Shown: piece by piece, positions 14,562 through 22,330 of the stretch
Layout of the letters: the number at the start of each line of letters is the position of its first letter
How positions within the stretch are numbered: position 1 is the first letter of the stretch
Assembly (NCBI RefSeq): GCF_000292245.2
Contig: NZ_ALPT02000059.1
Span: forward strand, 1-26,602
Source of the DNA: Alkalihalobacillus alcalophilus ATCC 27647 = CGMCC 1.3604
Lineage (GTDB): Bacteria; Bacillota; Bacilli; Bacillales; Bacillaceae_D
Length of the DNA stretch: 26,602 nt
Direction of reading: 5' to 3'
Program-made: the position numbers and the translations under genes
The notes under the pieces: model-generated
What the model was told of the DNA's origin: nothing
The model's database searches: none
The model's input: the letters and a program-made list of their open reading frames with translations, nothing else

Positions 14562-15416
14562 TTAAGCGATTTGATTTTTCAATGCTGTTTCTTCAGCCGA
14601 TATCACGGTTTGTTTGAGGAGCATTGTAATGGTAACAGGTCCGACTCCACCTGGAACTGGTGTAATCGCACTTGCCTTTTTATAGCAGGAATCGTAATCG
14701 ATATCCCCGATATTTCCTTTATTGTAGCCAGCATCAAGGACAACAGCACCTTCTTTTAACCAATCCCCTTTAATGAAATTTGGTTTTCCAACAGCGGCAA
14801 CGACAATGTCGGCTTGTTGTAACATGGCTTCTAAGTTCGTCGTGCGAGAATGACATGTTGTGACGGTTGCGTCTTCGTTTAATAAAAGGGCAGAGACAGG
14901 CTTACCTAAAATCGGGCTTCTTCCAACAACGACAGCATGTTTTCCAGCTACGGGTAATTCGTAGTGATGGATGATTTCCATAATGGCTGCAGGTGTACAC
15001 GATGGGTATTTCCCAAATCCTAAAGCGGTTCGACCATAGCCTGCACTTGTTACTCCATCAACATCCTTTTCAATCGCAATCGTTTCAAAAGCCTTTCTTT
15101 CGTCGATATGAGCTGGAACAGGATGTTGTAATAAAATGCCATGGACAGTTGTATCTTCATTTAATTGTTTAATGGTCGTTAAAAGTTGTTCCGTCGTTGT
15201 TTCTTCAGGTAAATGAATGCGGATCGAATTCATTCCAATCTTTTCACAAGCATTTCCTTTCATTTTAACGTATGTTTCTGAAGAGGGATTATCTCCGACT
15301 AATATCGTTGCAAGGCTTGGGGTTATTCCTTTTTCTTTTAATACAGACACACGTTTTTGTAAGTCCTCACGAATTTCCTTTGAAACTAAATGGCCATCTA
15401 AAATTAATTTTTCCAC
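14562..15416 (-). CDS. folD: Bifunctional methylene-tetrahydrofolate dehydrogenase/cyclohydrolase
   Basis: A 284-residue cytosolic enzyme that interconverts 5,10-methylene-THF, 5,10-methenyl-THF and 10-formyl-THF, feeding purine synthesis. Family marks are the Tyr/Lys pair in ETYVKMK (Tyr49, Lys53), GILLQHPVP, EKDVDG, the nucleotide site VVVGRSPILGKPVSALLL (the Arg-Ser usual for NADP), and the closing PVPGGVGPVTITMLL. It departs from the common FolD pattern after EKDVDG, where FHP-x-N-x-G is normal and VTSAGYGRTALG is found here, and the usual QLPLP is QHPVP. This may be a second, specialised FolD. The GTG start at 15416 has GGGAGGG 8 bases upstream. A ZTP riboswitch lies directly before it. 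Confidence 0.93.
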   Translation of the reverse strand: MEKLILDGHLVSKEIREDLQKRVSVLKEKGITPSLATILVGDNPSSETYVKMKGNACEKIGMNSIRIHLPEETTTEQLLTTIKQLNEDTTVHGILLQHPVPAHIDERKAFETIAIEKDVDGVTSAGYGRTALGFGKYPSCTPAAIMEIIHHYELPVAGKHAVVVGRSPILGKPVSALLLNEDATVTTCHSRTTNLEAMLQQADIVVAAVGKPNFIKGDWLKEGAVVLDAGYNKGNIGDIDYDSCYKKASAITPVPGGVGPVTITMLLKQTVISAEETALKNQIA

Positions 15417-15438
15417 GGTTAAACCCTCCCAAATGAAA

Positions 15439-15560
15439 TAAAAAAGAGATAAGGAAAAAAGCTTCCCTTATCTCTGCCCAGACGACCCGACTCTATAAAA
15501 CACAGCTCCCTTGTGGTTGTCTCCACTTTTGTCGTCAGTTACTGTGTCTATCCGTTCTTT
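15439..15560 (-). promoter_or_regulatory. ZTP (pfl) riboswitch with intrinsic terminator before folD
   Basis: Read on the minus strand, the segment shows the landmarks of the pfl/ZTP aptamer in order: AACTGACG, a GTGG...AACCAC stem, AAGGGAGC, a variable linker, and the 3' core CGTCTGGGCA. Directly after comes the terminator AGAGATAAGGGAA, a short loop, TTCCTTATCTCT and TTTTTT. The end of the aptamer core abuts the terminator stem, as expected for control by premature termination. ZTP riboswitches sense ZMP/ZTP, which builds up when 10-formyl-THF is short, and turn on folD, purH and related genes. The 310-bp region 15417-15726 holds this element; from 15561 to 15726 I see only A/T-rich promoter-like sequence and the next ribosome binding site. 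Confidence 0.85.
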
Positions 15561-15726
15561 TACTTAAGAAAAGAATAGCACAATCAGCAAAAAAGTCAAT
15601 AGAGAACTAAATATTAGAAGAAAATGAGAATAAATTCGTCTATTCACGAACATTATAAGTGAACATATGATAAATAATAGGTTTTTACCCATTTAGTATT
15701 TCTTTAAAAATAGGAGGGACCCGTTT

Positions 15727-16023
15727 ATGATTATTAGGTTTCGTTCCTTGGTTTTATCGATTTGTTTATTTTTACTTCTGATTGTGATCAATTTGCCGAT
15801 AACTGGACCAAAATCTTTTGGAGAAATTATGTTTGAACAGATCGTGCTCTTTAATCAAATGGGGCTAGATGCACTGTTTTTGACCTTTATTTCAACAGCA
15901 ATCCTGCTTCTAGCAACTTTTTTATTAGTGATTTCCTTAGCAAAGTATCATGGAAGATGTGCACTGATGGCGATAGGCTTTGTCGCCTTTTTCCCCCCGC
16001 TAATCAATTATATCTTTTTTTAA
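15727..16023 (+). CDS. Small membrane protein, 98 residues, unknown function
   Basis: Three hydrophobic spans are visible (about residues 6-23, 48-70 and 77-96). The first could instead be read as an uncleaved signal anchor. The loop between spans one and two (ITGPKSFGEIMFEQIVLFNQMG) would lie outside the cell. AGGAGGG lies 8 bases before the ATG, a near-ideal start, and a terminator follows 60 bases after the stop. I do not recognise the family. Confidence 0.65.
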   Translation: MIIRFRSLVLSICLFLLLIVINLPITGPKSFGEIMFEQIVLFNQMGLDALFLTFISTAILLLATFLLVISLAKYHGRCALMAIGFVAFFPPLINYIFF

Positions 16024-16082
16024 AAATGTAAATGGTAGGTTCATAGTTTACTCAAAAAAGTCATAAGCAAGCAAGTTTCCTT

Positions 16083-16108
16083 AAAAAGCCGTTTTAAAGG
16101 CTTTTTTT
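16083..16108 (+). terminator. Rho-independent terminator
   Basis: AAAAAGCC (16083-16090), loop GTTTTAAA, GGCTTTTTTT. It closes the 98-residue membrane protein gene. Confidence 0.8.
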
Positions 16109-16224
16109 GCTGCCCTTTTATTGAAGGAGCAGATAATTTCTAAATGCTCTGAATTTTTGATATGATCTAATTATATTCTAATGTAGGAATCGGAAAGTTA
16201 AATGAATGAAAGGGTGGTGGAGAA

Positions 16225-16887
16225 ATGAGGAGCTTGCCAGAAGTCATTGAGCGTTGTTCAACAGACCGAGGGGAGATTCAATTACAAAAAAGAGATGAAC
16301 AATTTGAAATTATATATAATGGAACCTTTTTAATGGCTACATATAATGGTGATTCAGAGCGATTACTAGTGAAAGCGGCTTTAGATTCTGTGGCTGAGCC
16401 TAATCGGGTCTTAATCGGGGGCTTAGGTGTTGGGTTTTCGTTAGCGGAAGCACTAGTGGATCCTCGTGTTCGACAAGTCGACGTTGTGGAAATTGAGCAA
16501 GTGATTATTGAATGGAATGATTATCATTTGAGTGGTTTTAATTCAAGGGCAATTGACGATCCGAGAACAAATATCATTCATGCTGATTTATTAAAATATG
16601 TGCAGGAAACAGTGGTCAAGTATGATGTTATTTGTTTAGATATTGATAATGGACCAGACTGGATTGTGGCTGAACCAAATAATGGACTTTATTCAGACCG
16701 TGGCATTGAGCAATTAATGAGGATTTTAAGTAAGAAAGGAATTTTATCATTTTGGAGTGCAACAGAATCGGCTGCTTTTGTGCAAAAGCTACGGACCTAC
16801 TTTGCTTTTGTTGAAGTGAAAAAAGTGACTCAACCAAAAGGGGAGCCAGACTATGTGTATATATGTTCGGGAATAGGTGGATTCTAA
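16225..16887 (+). CDS. Spermidine-synthase-like methyltransferase-fold protein
   Basis: A 220-residue soluble protein. The nucleotide motif VLIGGLGVGFSLAEAL (about 62-77), the acidic end of strand two in VDVVEIEQVIIEWN, and YDVICLDIDNGPDWIV (about 133-148) are laid out as in polyamine aminopropyltransferases. It lacks the N-terminal beta-domain and the gate-keeping sequences of true SpeE enzymes. The D-x-x-x-GP core keeps only part of the active-site set, so polyamine synthesis is doubtful. It is more likely a related enzyme of unknown substrate. The ATG follows AGGGTGGTGGAGAA. No speD, speA or speB is nearby. It is probably monocistronic. Confidence 0.78.
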   Translation: MRSLPEVIERCSTDRGEIQLQKRDEQFEIIYNGTFLMATYNGDSERLLVKAALDSVAEPNRVLIGGLGVGFSLAEALVDPRVRQVDVVEIEQVIIEWNDYHLSGFNSRAIDDPRTNIIHADLLKYVQETVVKYDVICLDIDNGPDWIVAEPNNGLYSDRGIEQLMRILSKKGILSFWSATESAAFVQKLRTYFAFVEVKKVTQPKGEPDYVYICSGIGGF

Positions 16888-17009
16888 GTAAATGGAGGAA
16901 TGGCTATACTTAACCAATCCAAATTATCAATAAAATCAGACAGAAATATTGTTCTGATAAAAGTTAAGAAATGATAATGACCACTTGTGATAATTGGAGG
17001 TATAAACCA

Positions 17010-17468
17010 TTGTTAATAACAAGTCAAACGGAGATTCAAGCCCCTATTAAGTTAGTATTCTCTTACTTAGAAGATAATGATAAACAAAAAGAATGGATGA
17101 CAGGATTAGAAGGAACTGAGTATTTAACGAAGTTTGATATTAATAATCCGGTTGGTGTTAAGTTTAAACAAAGGTTAAGAGAAGGAAACCGTATTCAAGA
17201 GTATGAAGGACAAGTTACTGAATACAATAAAAATAATAGAATAAGTATTCAAATGAATCATTCTTCTTTCTTAATCAATGTTTCATATAAACTTCAAGAA
17301 ATTAGTCCTAATTCTAGTATTCTATATATTTCAGAAGAAGTAACAGCTAAGGCTGTTTCAGGAAAGATATTAAGTATCCTTTTTCGTGTATTTATGAAAA
17401 AAGGTTTAGAGAAACAAATGAAGGCATTGAAACAGTGTGCTGAAAGCAATGATAATGTTTTAGCATAA
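17010..17468 (+). CDS. SRPBCC-family (START-like) protein
   Basis: A 152-residue protein. It begins LLITSQTEIQAPIKLVFSYLED and continues DKQKEWMTGLEGTEY, the start of a polyketide cyclase/dehydrase-type SRPBCC domain with its helix-grip pocket. It ends with the usual long C-terminal helix (MKKGLEKQMKALKQCAE). Such domains bind hydrophobic ligands or lipids, and the ligand is unknown. A longer frame from ATG 16971 exists, but the TTG at 17010 has a perfect GGAGG 9 bases before it and gives the family's normal N-terminus, while the extra 13 residues would be translated through that ribosome binding site. The codon use is more A/T-rich than in its neighbours. Confidence 0.78.
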   Translation: MLITSQTEIQAPIKLVFSYLEDNDKQKEWMTGLEGTEYLTKFDINNPVGVKFKQRLREGNRIQEYEGQVTEYNKNNRISIQMNHSSFLINVSYKLQEISPNSSILYISEEVTAKAVSGKILSILFRVFMKKGLEKQMKALKQCAESNDNVLA

Positions 17469-17482
17469 GCGAGGAAATAGGA

Positions 17483-17524
17483 GAGCTCTGCTAAAGATCT
17501 TTTGCCGACCTTTAGGAAGAGCTC
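17483..17524. terminator. Long hairpin between convergent genes
   Basis: GAGCTCT then CTAAAG (17483-17496) pairs with CTTTAG then AGAGCTC (about 17509-17524), interrupted by a small bulge. There is no clear T run on either side, so termination is inferred only from the place between two convergent genes. Confidence 0.4.
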
Positions 17525-17537
17525 GTTCAATAATTAT

Positions 17538-17870
17538 TTATATCTTTTTTACAAATTCGGATTTCAGTTTCATCGCTCCGAAGCCGTCAATTTTACAGTC
17601 GATATCATGATCACCTTCAACGAGACGGATGTTTTTAACTTTGGTTCCGATTTTAATAACGGAAGAGGTTCCTTTTACCTTTAAGTCTTTAATAACAGAA
17701 ACCGTATCTCCGTCTGTTAATGGGTTTCCATTTGAATCTGTGATCACTTTTTCGTCATCAGTGTTGCTTTCATCTGTTGACCATTCATGTGCACATTCTG
17801 GACAAACGAGCATGAGCCCATCTTCATATGTATATTCGGAATGACATTTCGGACAGTTTGGTAATTCCAT
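17538..17870 (-). CDS. phnA: PhnA/YjdM-family zinc-ribbon protein
   Basis: A 110-residue protein. The N-terminal zinc ribbon has two Cys pairs, CPKC at 6-9 and CPEC at 23-26. The C-terminal domain carries the family's SH3-like core DSNGNPLTDGDTVSVIKDLKVKG and ends MKLKSEFVKK. PhnA-type proteins were named from a link to phosphonate use, but most are free-standing small proteins of uncertain role; some are reported to have phosphonoacetate hydrolase activity, which belongs to a different PhnA. No phosphonate genes are nearby. The ATG at 17870 has AAAGGGG about 13 bases upstream, slightly far. Confidence 0.88.
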   Translation of the reverse strand: MELPNCPKCHSEYTYEDGLMLVCPECAHEWSTDESNTDDEKVITDSNGNPLTDGDTVSVIKDLKVKGTSSVIKIGTKVKNIRLVEGDHDIDCKIDGFGAMKLKSEFVKKI

Positions 17871-18000
17871 AATGTAATGATAACCCCTTTCGTGTTAGAC
17901 CTTTTTACTATACTAAAAATCGTCCTGTATGGAAATGATCGCTTGCTTAACATCTGATAAAAAGGTCAATTTTCGTTGGCTACTTTACTTCAAAACGCAT

Positions 18001-18041
18001 ACTTAAAAGCTTTTGAGCAACAAATGGTCGCTCAAAAGCTT
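18001..18041 (-). terminator. Terminator of the symporter operon
   Basis: AAGCTTTTGAGC (18007-18018) and GCTCAAAAGCTT (18030-18041) form a perfect 12-bp stem around an 11-base loop. Read on the minus strand it is followed by TTTTAAG. It lies about 20 bases after the symporter stop codon. Confidence 0.75.
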
Positions 18042-18061
18042 CTAGATTTAGTGTAAGAGTA

Positions 18062-19588
18062 TTATTTTATCCCTGTGTTTGCTTTTACTAATACCTCTGC
18101 ATACTTTTTCTCATCTCGTTTATTTGAAAGGAGAGCACCAACGTAAGCTCCAAGGAAACCAGCTGGGATTGAAATAATCGCTGGGTTAGTTAATGGGAAG
18201 ATAGGGTCGCCAACAAACATACCAGCCCCAGCAACTGGGTTAATGACGTTCGGGCTTAAGGCAACAAGTACTAAGGCAGTAATTAAACCAGATAACATCC
18301 CTGTAACGGCACCGGCTGTATTGAATCTTTTCCAATAAATTGTGTAAATAATCACAGGAAGGTTGGCGCTTGCTGCTACACAAAAGGCTAACGAAACGAG
18401 GAAGGCTACATTCATTGTTTGAGCAAACAGCGCAATTATAATTGATAGGGCAGATACGGCAACAGAAGCATATCGGGCCGCCATCATTTGCTGTCTCTCT
18501 GTCGCTTTTCCTTTTTTAAGAATTTGTCCATATACATCGTGGGCAAACGCAGAGGCACCGGACAATACAAGTCCTGCTACAACAGCCAAAATCGTGGCAA
18601 AGGCAACGGCTGCAACAAAGGACATTAAGATGTCTCCACCCAATGCTTCCGCAAGTAATGGTGCTGCCATATTTCCAGCAGGGTTAGCAGCGATAATTTT
18701 TTCGGAACCGACAAAGGCTGCTGCACCAAAACCAAGAAAGATCGTGAGAATATAGAAAATTCCTACAATCCAAGTAGCTGTAACGACTGAGCTACGTGCT
18801 GTTTTGGCATCTTTAACGGTAAAGAAGCGCATTAAAATATGGGGAAGACCAGCTGTCCCAAGGACGAGAGCGGCCATCATGGAAATCGTATCAATTCCGT
18901 TTGTATAACGAACGCCAGCATTGAGGAAGCCTTCTCCAGCTGGTGTAACCCCTTTCATTTCTTCGAACATCGCAAGAATATTAAAATTAAACTTCCATAA
19001 GACAAGGACTGAAATAATAACAGTACCAACCATTAATAAAACGGCTTTAATGATTTGTACCCAGCTTGTCGCGGTCATCCCGCCAAAAAGCACGTAGATT
19101 GTCATCATCGTACCAACAAGCAAAACAGCGATCCAATAATCAATTCCTAGCAATAGCTGGATAAGTGCACCAGCCCCAACTAGTTGGGCGATCATATAGA
19201 AAATAACGATTGTTATTGTACTTAAAGCCGCTACTCCTCGAACCTTCTTTTGATTAAAACGAGCGGTGATCATATCGGCAATCGTGTATTTCCCGAGGTT
19301 TCTTAAAGGCTCTGCTACAATATAGAGAACAACAAGATAGGCGACTAAATATCCGATTGAAAAAAAGAAACCATCAAAACCAAATAAGGCGATTGCCCCA
19401 GCAATTCCTAAAAAAGAGGCTGCGGATAAATAGTCTCCTGCAATGGCTAGACCGTTTTGCCACCCAGTTAACCCACCACCAGCTGTATAAAATTCACTAG
19501 CTGTGTTAGTCCGTTTAGCAGCCCAATATGTAATAACGAGAGTGGCGGCTACAATGGCAACGAATAATGATAATCCGATATAACTCAT
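18062..19588 (-). CDS. actP: Sodium:solute symporter, ActP (cation/acetate) type
   Basis: A 508-residue membrane protein of the SSS family with about 13 spans. It begins with a first span followed by SEFYTAGGGLTGWQNGLAIAGDYLSAASFLG, the ActP-type signature, and shows AGLPHILMRFFTVKDAKTARSS and ATILAVVAGLVLSGASAFAHDVYG, both typical of acetate/glyoxylate/short-chain monocarboxylate permeases. It imports the carboxylate together with Na+ or H+. The ATG overlaps the stop of the DUF485 gene (ATGA), so the two are translationally coupled, the usual YjcH-ActP arrangement. The precise substrate, whether acetate, pyruvate or propionate, cannot be read from the sequence. Confidence 0.93.
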   Translation of the reverse strand: MSYIGLSLFVAIVAATLVITYWAAKRTNTASEFYTAGGGLTGWQNGLAIAGDYLSAASFLGIAGAIALFGFDGFFFSIGYLVAYLVVLYIVAEPLRNLGKYTIADMITARFNQKKVRGVAALSTITIVIFYMIAQLVGAGALIQLLLGIDYWIAVLLVGTMMTIYVLFGGMTATSWVQIIKAVLLMVGTVIISVLVLWKFNFNILAMFEEMKGVTPAGEGFLNAGVRYTNGIDTISMMAALVLGTAGLPHILMRFFTVKDAKTARSSVVTATWIVGIFYILTIFLGFGAAAFVGSEKIIAANPAGNMAAPLLAEALGGDILMSFVAAVAFATILAVVAGLVLSGASAFAHDVYGQILKKGKATERQQMMAARYASVAVSALSIIIALFAQTMNVAFLVSLAFCVAASANLPVIIYTIYWKRFNTAGAVTGMLSGLITALVLVALSPNVINPVAGAGMFVGDPIFPLTNPAIISIPAGFLGAYVGALLSNKRDEKKYAEVLVKANTGIK

Positions 19589-19935
19589 AGTGGTTGGTCT
19601 CCTTGTTTTTTATGTTTGGCAATAATGTCTTCCGCGGTTTCATCGTATTTGGTTGCTTTTCGAACATATAACATACATAAAACCCAAGTCATAATAAACT
19701 GTGCAAACGCATACACCCAAGTCCATGTAATCGCACCAATAGCCGGACTTTCAAGCACGGTTGTAAAAGATGTTAAGATTGGTAGAGTAAAATAAAAAAC
19801 GAGAAAAAACAGAACAGTTGGTACTAAAAATCTTTTCTTCGCCTTCATGAGCCCTTTAAACTCTTCACTTTTTGCTACTTTTTGATAATTATGAGTCGGT
19901 TTTGGATCCTTTGGTACTTTTGCTAAATTGTCCAT
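19585..19935 (-). CDS. yjcH: DUF485 membrane protein, partner of the symporter
   Basis: A 116-residue protein with two membrane spans (about residues 43-64 and 79-99) and charged cytoplasmic ends, typical of DUF485/YjcH, which is nearly always encoded just before actP. It probably helps the symporter's folding or activity. The open frame extends upstream to 20016, but the ATG at 19935 has AGGTGG 6 bases before it and begins MDNLAKVPKDPKPTHNYQKV. The extra 27 residues would come from an A/T-rich leader and are not family-like. Confidence 0.92.
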   Translation of the reverse strand: MDNLAKVPKDPKPTHNYQKVAKSEEFKGLMKAKKRFLVPTVLFFLVFYFTLPILTSFTTVLESPAIGAITWTWVYAFAQFIMTWVLCMLYVRKATKYDETAEDIIAKHKKQGDQPL

Positions 19936-19999
19936 CACACACCACCTTTTCGAATTATAAGTAAATTCTAATAAATCAGAAAAAAATAAGCAATTAATT

Positions 20000-20018
20000 T
20001 TTTGATATTTTATCAAAA
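20000..20018. promoter_or_regulatory. Perfect palindrome in the symporter leader
   Basis: TTTTGATATTTTATCAAAA is an 8-bp perfect inverted repeat with a 3-base centre, 65 bases before the DUF485 start. It could be an operator. Pure A/T richness makes chance more likely than usual, and no regulator gene is adjacent. Confidence 0.3.
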
Positions 20019-20157
20019 TAATTTTTCGACACTAAATGACAAGGCTTCTATTTTGAATGTTTTAAAAAGAGGAGTAAATCGGAGTAAATATAAGAATTTG
20101 AAAAGAGAATATAAATACACTTATGAGAATTTGTTATATTAGAAAAGTGAATATAGG

Positions 20158-20754
20158 TTATAGCGGTCGTGTTATTTTAATTACCTTTGCTAAAATCGGT
20201 TGGGCAATATAGCCTAATAAGACACCAATTGTATTTAAAATTAAGTCATCAATATCCAGGATTCCTCTTTGGGTAATGTATTGAAGGAGTTCAATTGCAG
20301 AGATGGTCAATAGAGTCATAAAAAATAACTCGCTTACTCTCGGCTTTTTGCGGACATAGCGATAGTAAAGTCCAAATGGAATAAACAAACCAACATTAGC
20401 ACTGATATTATAAAAGGCAATTAAAAAAGGAACATTACCAAATAAAAAAAGGGTCACTGTTTCAAAGGGAATAAGGTTGATTCCACTATAGGAAGTCATA
20501 CCAGGGCGAAAGAAGAGTAGGATGATAAGTCCAAATGAATAAAAGACTATTAAGAAATCGATAAGTAGTTTAGGAAAAGTAAACAATGTGTTCGTAAAGA
20601 CACTAGCTATGATAAAGGTGAATCCAGTTAAACAAACCCAAACAACGATAATGACAAGAGAATGAAGGTGGTTAGTAAGTTCTAGCCAAATAGGTATCAA
20701 ACTAAAGAAAAGAACTTGTGAAAGTAAAAGGGCCCAAATAATGCTTTTATTCAT
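20158..20754 (-). CDS. VanZ-like family membrane protein
   Basis: A 198-residue protein with five to six hydrophobic spans. The VanZ hallmark runs NLIPFETVTLF, then NISANVGLFIPFGLYYRY, and the C-terminal ISAIELLQYITQRGILDIDDLILNTIGVLLGY, with the conserved E-x-x-Q and D-x-x-D-x-x-x-N residues. VanZ raises teicoplanin resistance in enterococci. Chromosomal homologues in Bacillaceae are common and mostly unstudied, so resistance should not be assumed. The ATG at 20754 has GGAGG 5 bases upstream; an in-frame ATG at 20772 lies before that ribosome binding site and is rejected. It is a single gene. Confidence 0.88.
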   Translation of the reverse strand: MNKSIIWALLLSQVLFFSLIPIWLELTNHLHSLVIIVVWVCLTGFTFIIASVFTNTLFTFPKLLIDFLIVFYSFGLIILLFFRPGMTSYSGINLIPFETVTLFLFGNVPFLIAFYNISANVGLFIPFGLYYRYVRKKPRVSELFFMTLLTISAIELLQYITQRGILDIDDLILNTIGVLLGYIAQPILAKVIKITRPL

Positions 20755-20976
20755 TTCAACCTCCGAAACCATACGTATTTATTTTCTAAGTATAACAGAA
20801 GGTGGTAGTTGCTACTTTATAAAAAAATAATGATCAAAATCGCAAAAATGAATTCAAAAACTGTCGAAGGGATTAAAACTAGGATCAGAAAGTAAAGGAG
20901 TGCGGAGTTTATTATACGCGTTAAAATTGTTAAGTCTTCATATTAATAAAAGTAGAAAAAGGATAAAGGTGAGAGA

Positions 20977-21522
20977 ATGGATTATTTTATGACAAAGGGT
21001 CGGCTAAAATTGCGCGTTTTAGAACAACAAGATCGGCATTTATTATTAAAGTGGTTAACAGATGATCGTGTTTTGCAGTTTTATGAAGGGCGGGATAGTG
21101 ATTATGATAGTGAGAAAATTGAAAAGGATTTTTATGGGCATGATCCAGGAGAAGTGAAGGCAATTATTGAATTCGACGATAGAATGATAGGTTATTTACA
21201 GTTTTATCCTATTAATGAAGAAACGAGTATGATAAAAGATTATCAATCTGATATGATGGTATATGGTTTGGACCAGTTTATAGGTGAACCCACTTACTGG
21301 AACAAAGGAATTGGAACTAAGCTCATTCAAACGATGGTAGAGTATCTAATAGAAGAAAAAGAGGCTGAGATTATTATTATGGATCCTCGTATTGATAACG
21401 TGAGGGCGATTGCTTGCTATAATAAATGTGGTTTTGAAGTGGTAAGAAGTCTACCTAAACATGAATTACATGAAGGAGAATATCGTGATTGTTGGTTAAT
21501 GGAGTATCGAGTAAGGAGTTAA
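20977..21522 (+). CDS. GNAT acetyltransferase closely resembling aminoglycoside 6'-N-acetyltransferases
   Basis: A 181-residue protein whose sequence follows the N-terminal AAC(6')-Ie domain of the staphylococcal bifunctional enzyme AacA-AphD as I recall it: LKWLTDDRVLQFYEGRD, VYGLDQFIGEPTYWNKGIGT, and LPKHELHEGEYRDCWLMEYR at the end. The acetyl-CoA binding loop is in WNKGIGTKLI (Q/R-x-x-G-x-G/A-type site). It would transfer acetyl from acetyl-CoA to the 6'-amino group of kanamycin- or gentamicin-type drugs, or in the host to some unknown amine. It stands alone, without mobile or resistance-gene neighbours, so it looks like an intrinsic chromosomal member. AAAGGTGAG precedes the ATG. Confidence 0.82.
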   Translation: MDYFMTKGRLKLRVLEQQDRHLLLKWLTDDRVLQFYEGRDSDYDSEKIEKDFYGHDPGEVKAIIEFDDRMIGYLQFYPINEETSMIKDYQSDMMVYGLDQFIGEPTYWNKGIGTKLIQTMVEYLIEEKEAEIIIMDPRIDNVRAIACYNKCGFEVVRSLPKHELHEGEYRDCWLMEYRVRS

Positions 21523-21550
21523 AATTAGGACAAAGAAAAGAGGAATCATC

Positions 21551-21913
21551 ATGATTGAAATACAGGGCCAAGAAGGTGTCCTTGTCATCATCGTTTTATT
21601 ATTTATATACGCATTCGTGTCTTTCGGTTGGTTAAGAAAAAAATATAAAATTGAAAAAGAAGGTTTTTATTTGTTCGGAAAAACAAAAGGGCAACGATTT
21701 GGGGAGAGCATTATTATCGTCATCGCTTTTATGAGTATTTTTGTTTGGCAAAGTCCGATCATGTTTCTATTTCTTCTTTACACCCTCTTTTTTGGCTTTC
21801 GTTCTTTTATGGAGTGGAAAAATAATAAAGATAATAAAGTTTATTTATTGACGCTTAATAATGTATTAATGGTCGCTATGTTTTCTGTTGTTTATTATTT
21901 TTTATTGATGTAA
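21551..21913 (+). CDS. DUF4181-like small membrane protein
   Basis: A 120-residue protein with four likely spans. The first is at about residues 8-24, followed by the charged segment RKKYKIEKEGFYLFGKTKGQ, then spans at about 52-65 and 67-82, the motif FFGFRSFMEWK and a last span near 102-119. The order (span, basic K-x-x-K-x-E segment, spans, FGFRxxMEWK) resembles DUF4181 proteins of Bacillaceae. The function is unknown. It lies 28 bases after the acetyltransferase, with AAAGAGG before the ATG, and may be cotranscribed. A strong terminator follows. Confidence 0.6.
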   Translation: MIEIQGQEGVLVIIVLLFIYAFVSFGWLRKKYKIEKEGFYLFGKTKGQRFGESIIIVIAFMSIFVWQSPIMFLFLLYTLFFGFRSFMEWKNNKDNKVYLLTLNNVLMVAMFSVVYYFLLM

Positions 21914-21960
21914 TGATCGATTATGGCTTCTGCTGGTGGAGTGAGCCGAGTTTATGAGCA

Positions 21961-22002
21961 AAACATACTTTTTTGTTGAATGGACAGAAAGTATGTTTTT
22001 TT
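21961..22002 (+). terminator. Rho-independent terminator
   Basis: AAACATACTT (21961-21970) pairs with AAGTATGTTT (21989-21998), followed by a T run to 22002. It ends the acetyltransferase/DUF4181 unit. Confidence 0.85.
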
Positions 22003-22034
22003 ATGTTGAAATGTTTAATTTATGTCAAAAAGGG

Positions 22035-22063
22035 TTATATAACGATCAGGGCAATGTTATAAT
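22035..22063 (+). promoter_or_regulatory. Possible promoter of the BCCT gene, with a long leader
   Basis: A perfect -10 TATAAT (22058-22063) has only a weak -35 (TTATAT, 22035-22040) at 17 bases. If used, the mRNA has an untranslated leader of about 260 bases. I could not match that leader (22070-22330) to a riboswitch class I know; the motifs of the c-di-AMP (ydaO) class are not there. Otherwise the 417-bp gap holds only the ribosome binding site. Confidence 0.3.
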
Positions 22064-22330
22064 AGTCCCTTTATTACATAAGGATTGGCTGAATGATTGC
22101 TTTTACCGAAAGAGTTAGTATATAGGCTTCCACGCTTTAATGATGAATTACATATAAAATGAATCCTTTAGCTGTATGAACAACCCCCCTCATATCTAAC
22201 AGATTGATTCTCTGCTCTTACTATATCCTACCCAATTTGGCTGTGTTGCTATTCCTAATGACTGTATTCATGATTCGATGTGAATCTGGTAAACCTATCT
22301 GTAAAAGCGAACAAAAAGGAGTTGAAGTAT

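Noticed and set aside
16225..16887. True spermidine synthase (speE)
   Set aside because: It lacks the N-terminal domain and the full active-site pattern, and no polyamine genes are adjacent.
17538..17870. Phosphonate degradation locus
   Set aside because: Only the PhnA-type zinc-ribbon gene is present; no phn transport or lyase genes are nearby.
22064..22330. Riboswitch in the long leader of the BCCT gene
   Set aside because: No motif of a known class, including ydaO/c-di-AMP, could be matched by eye.
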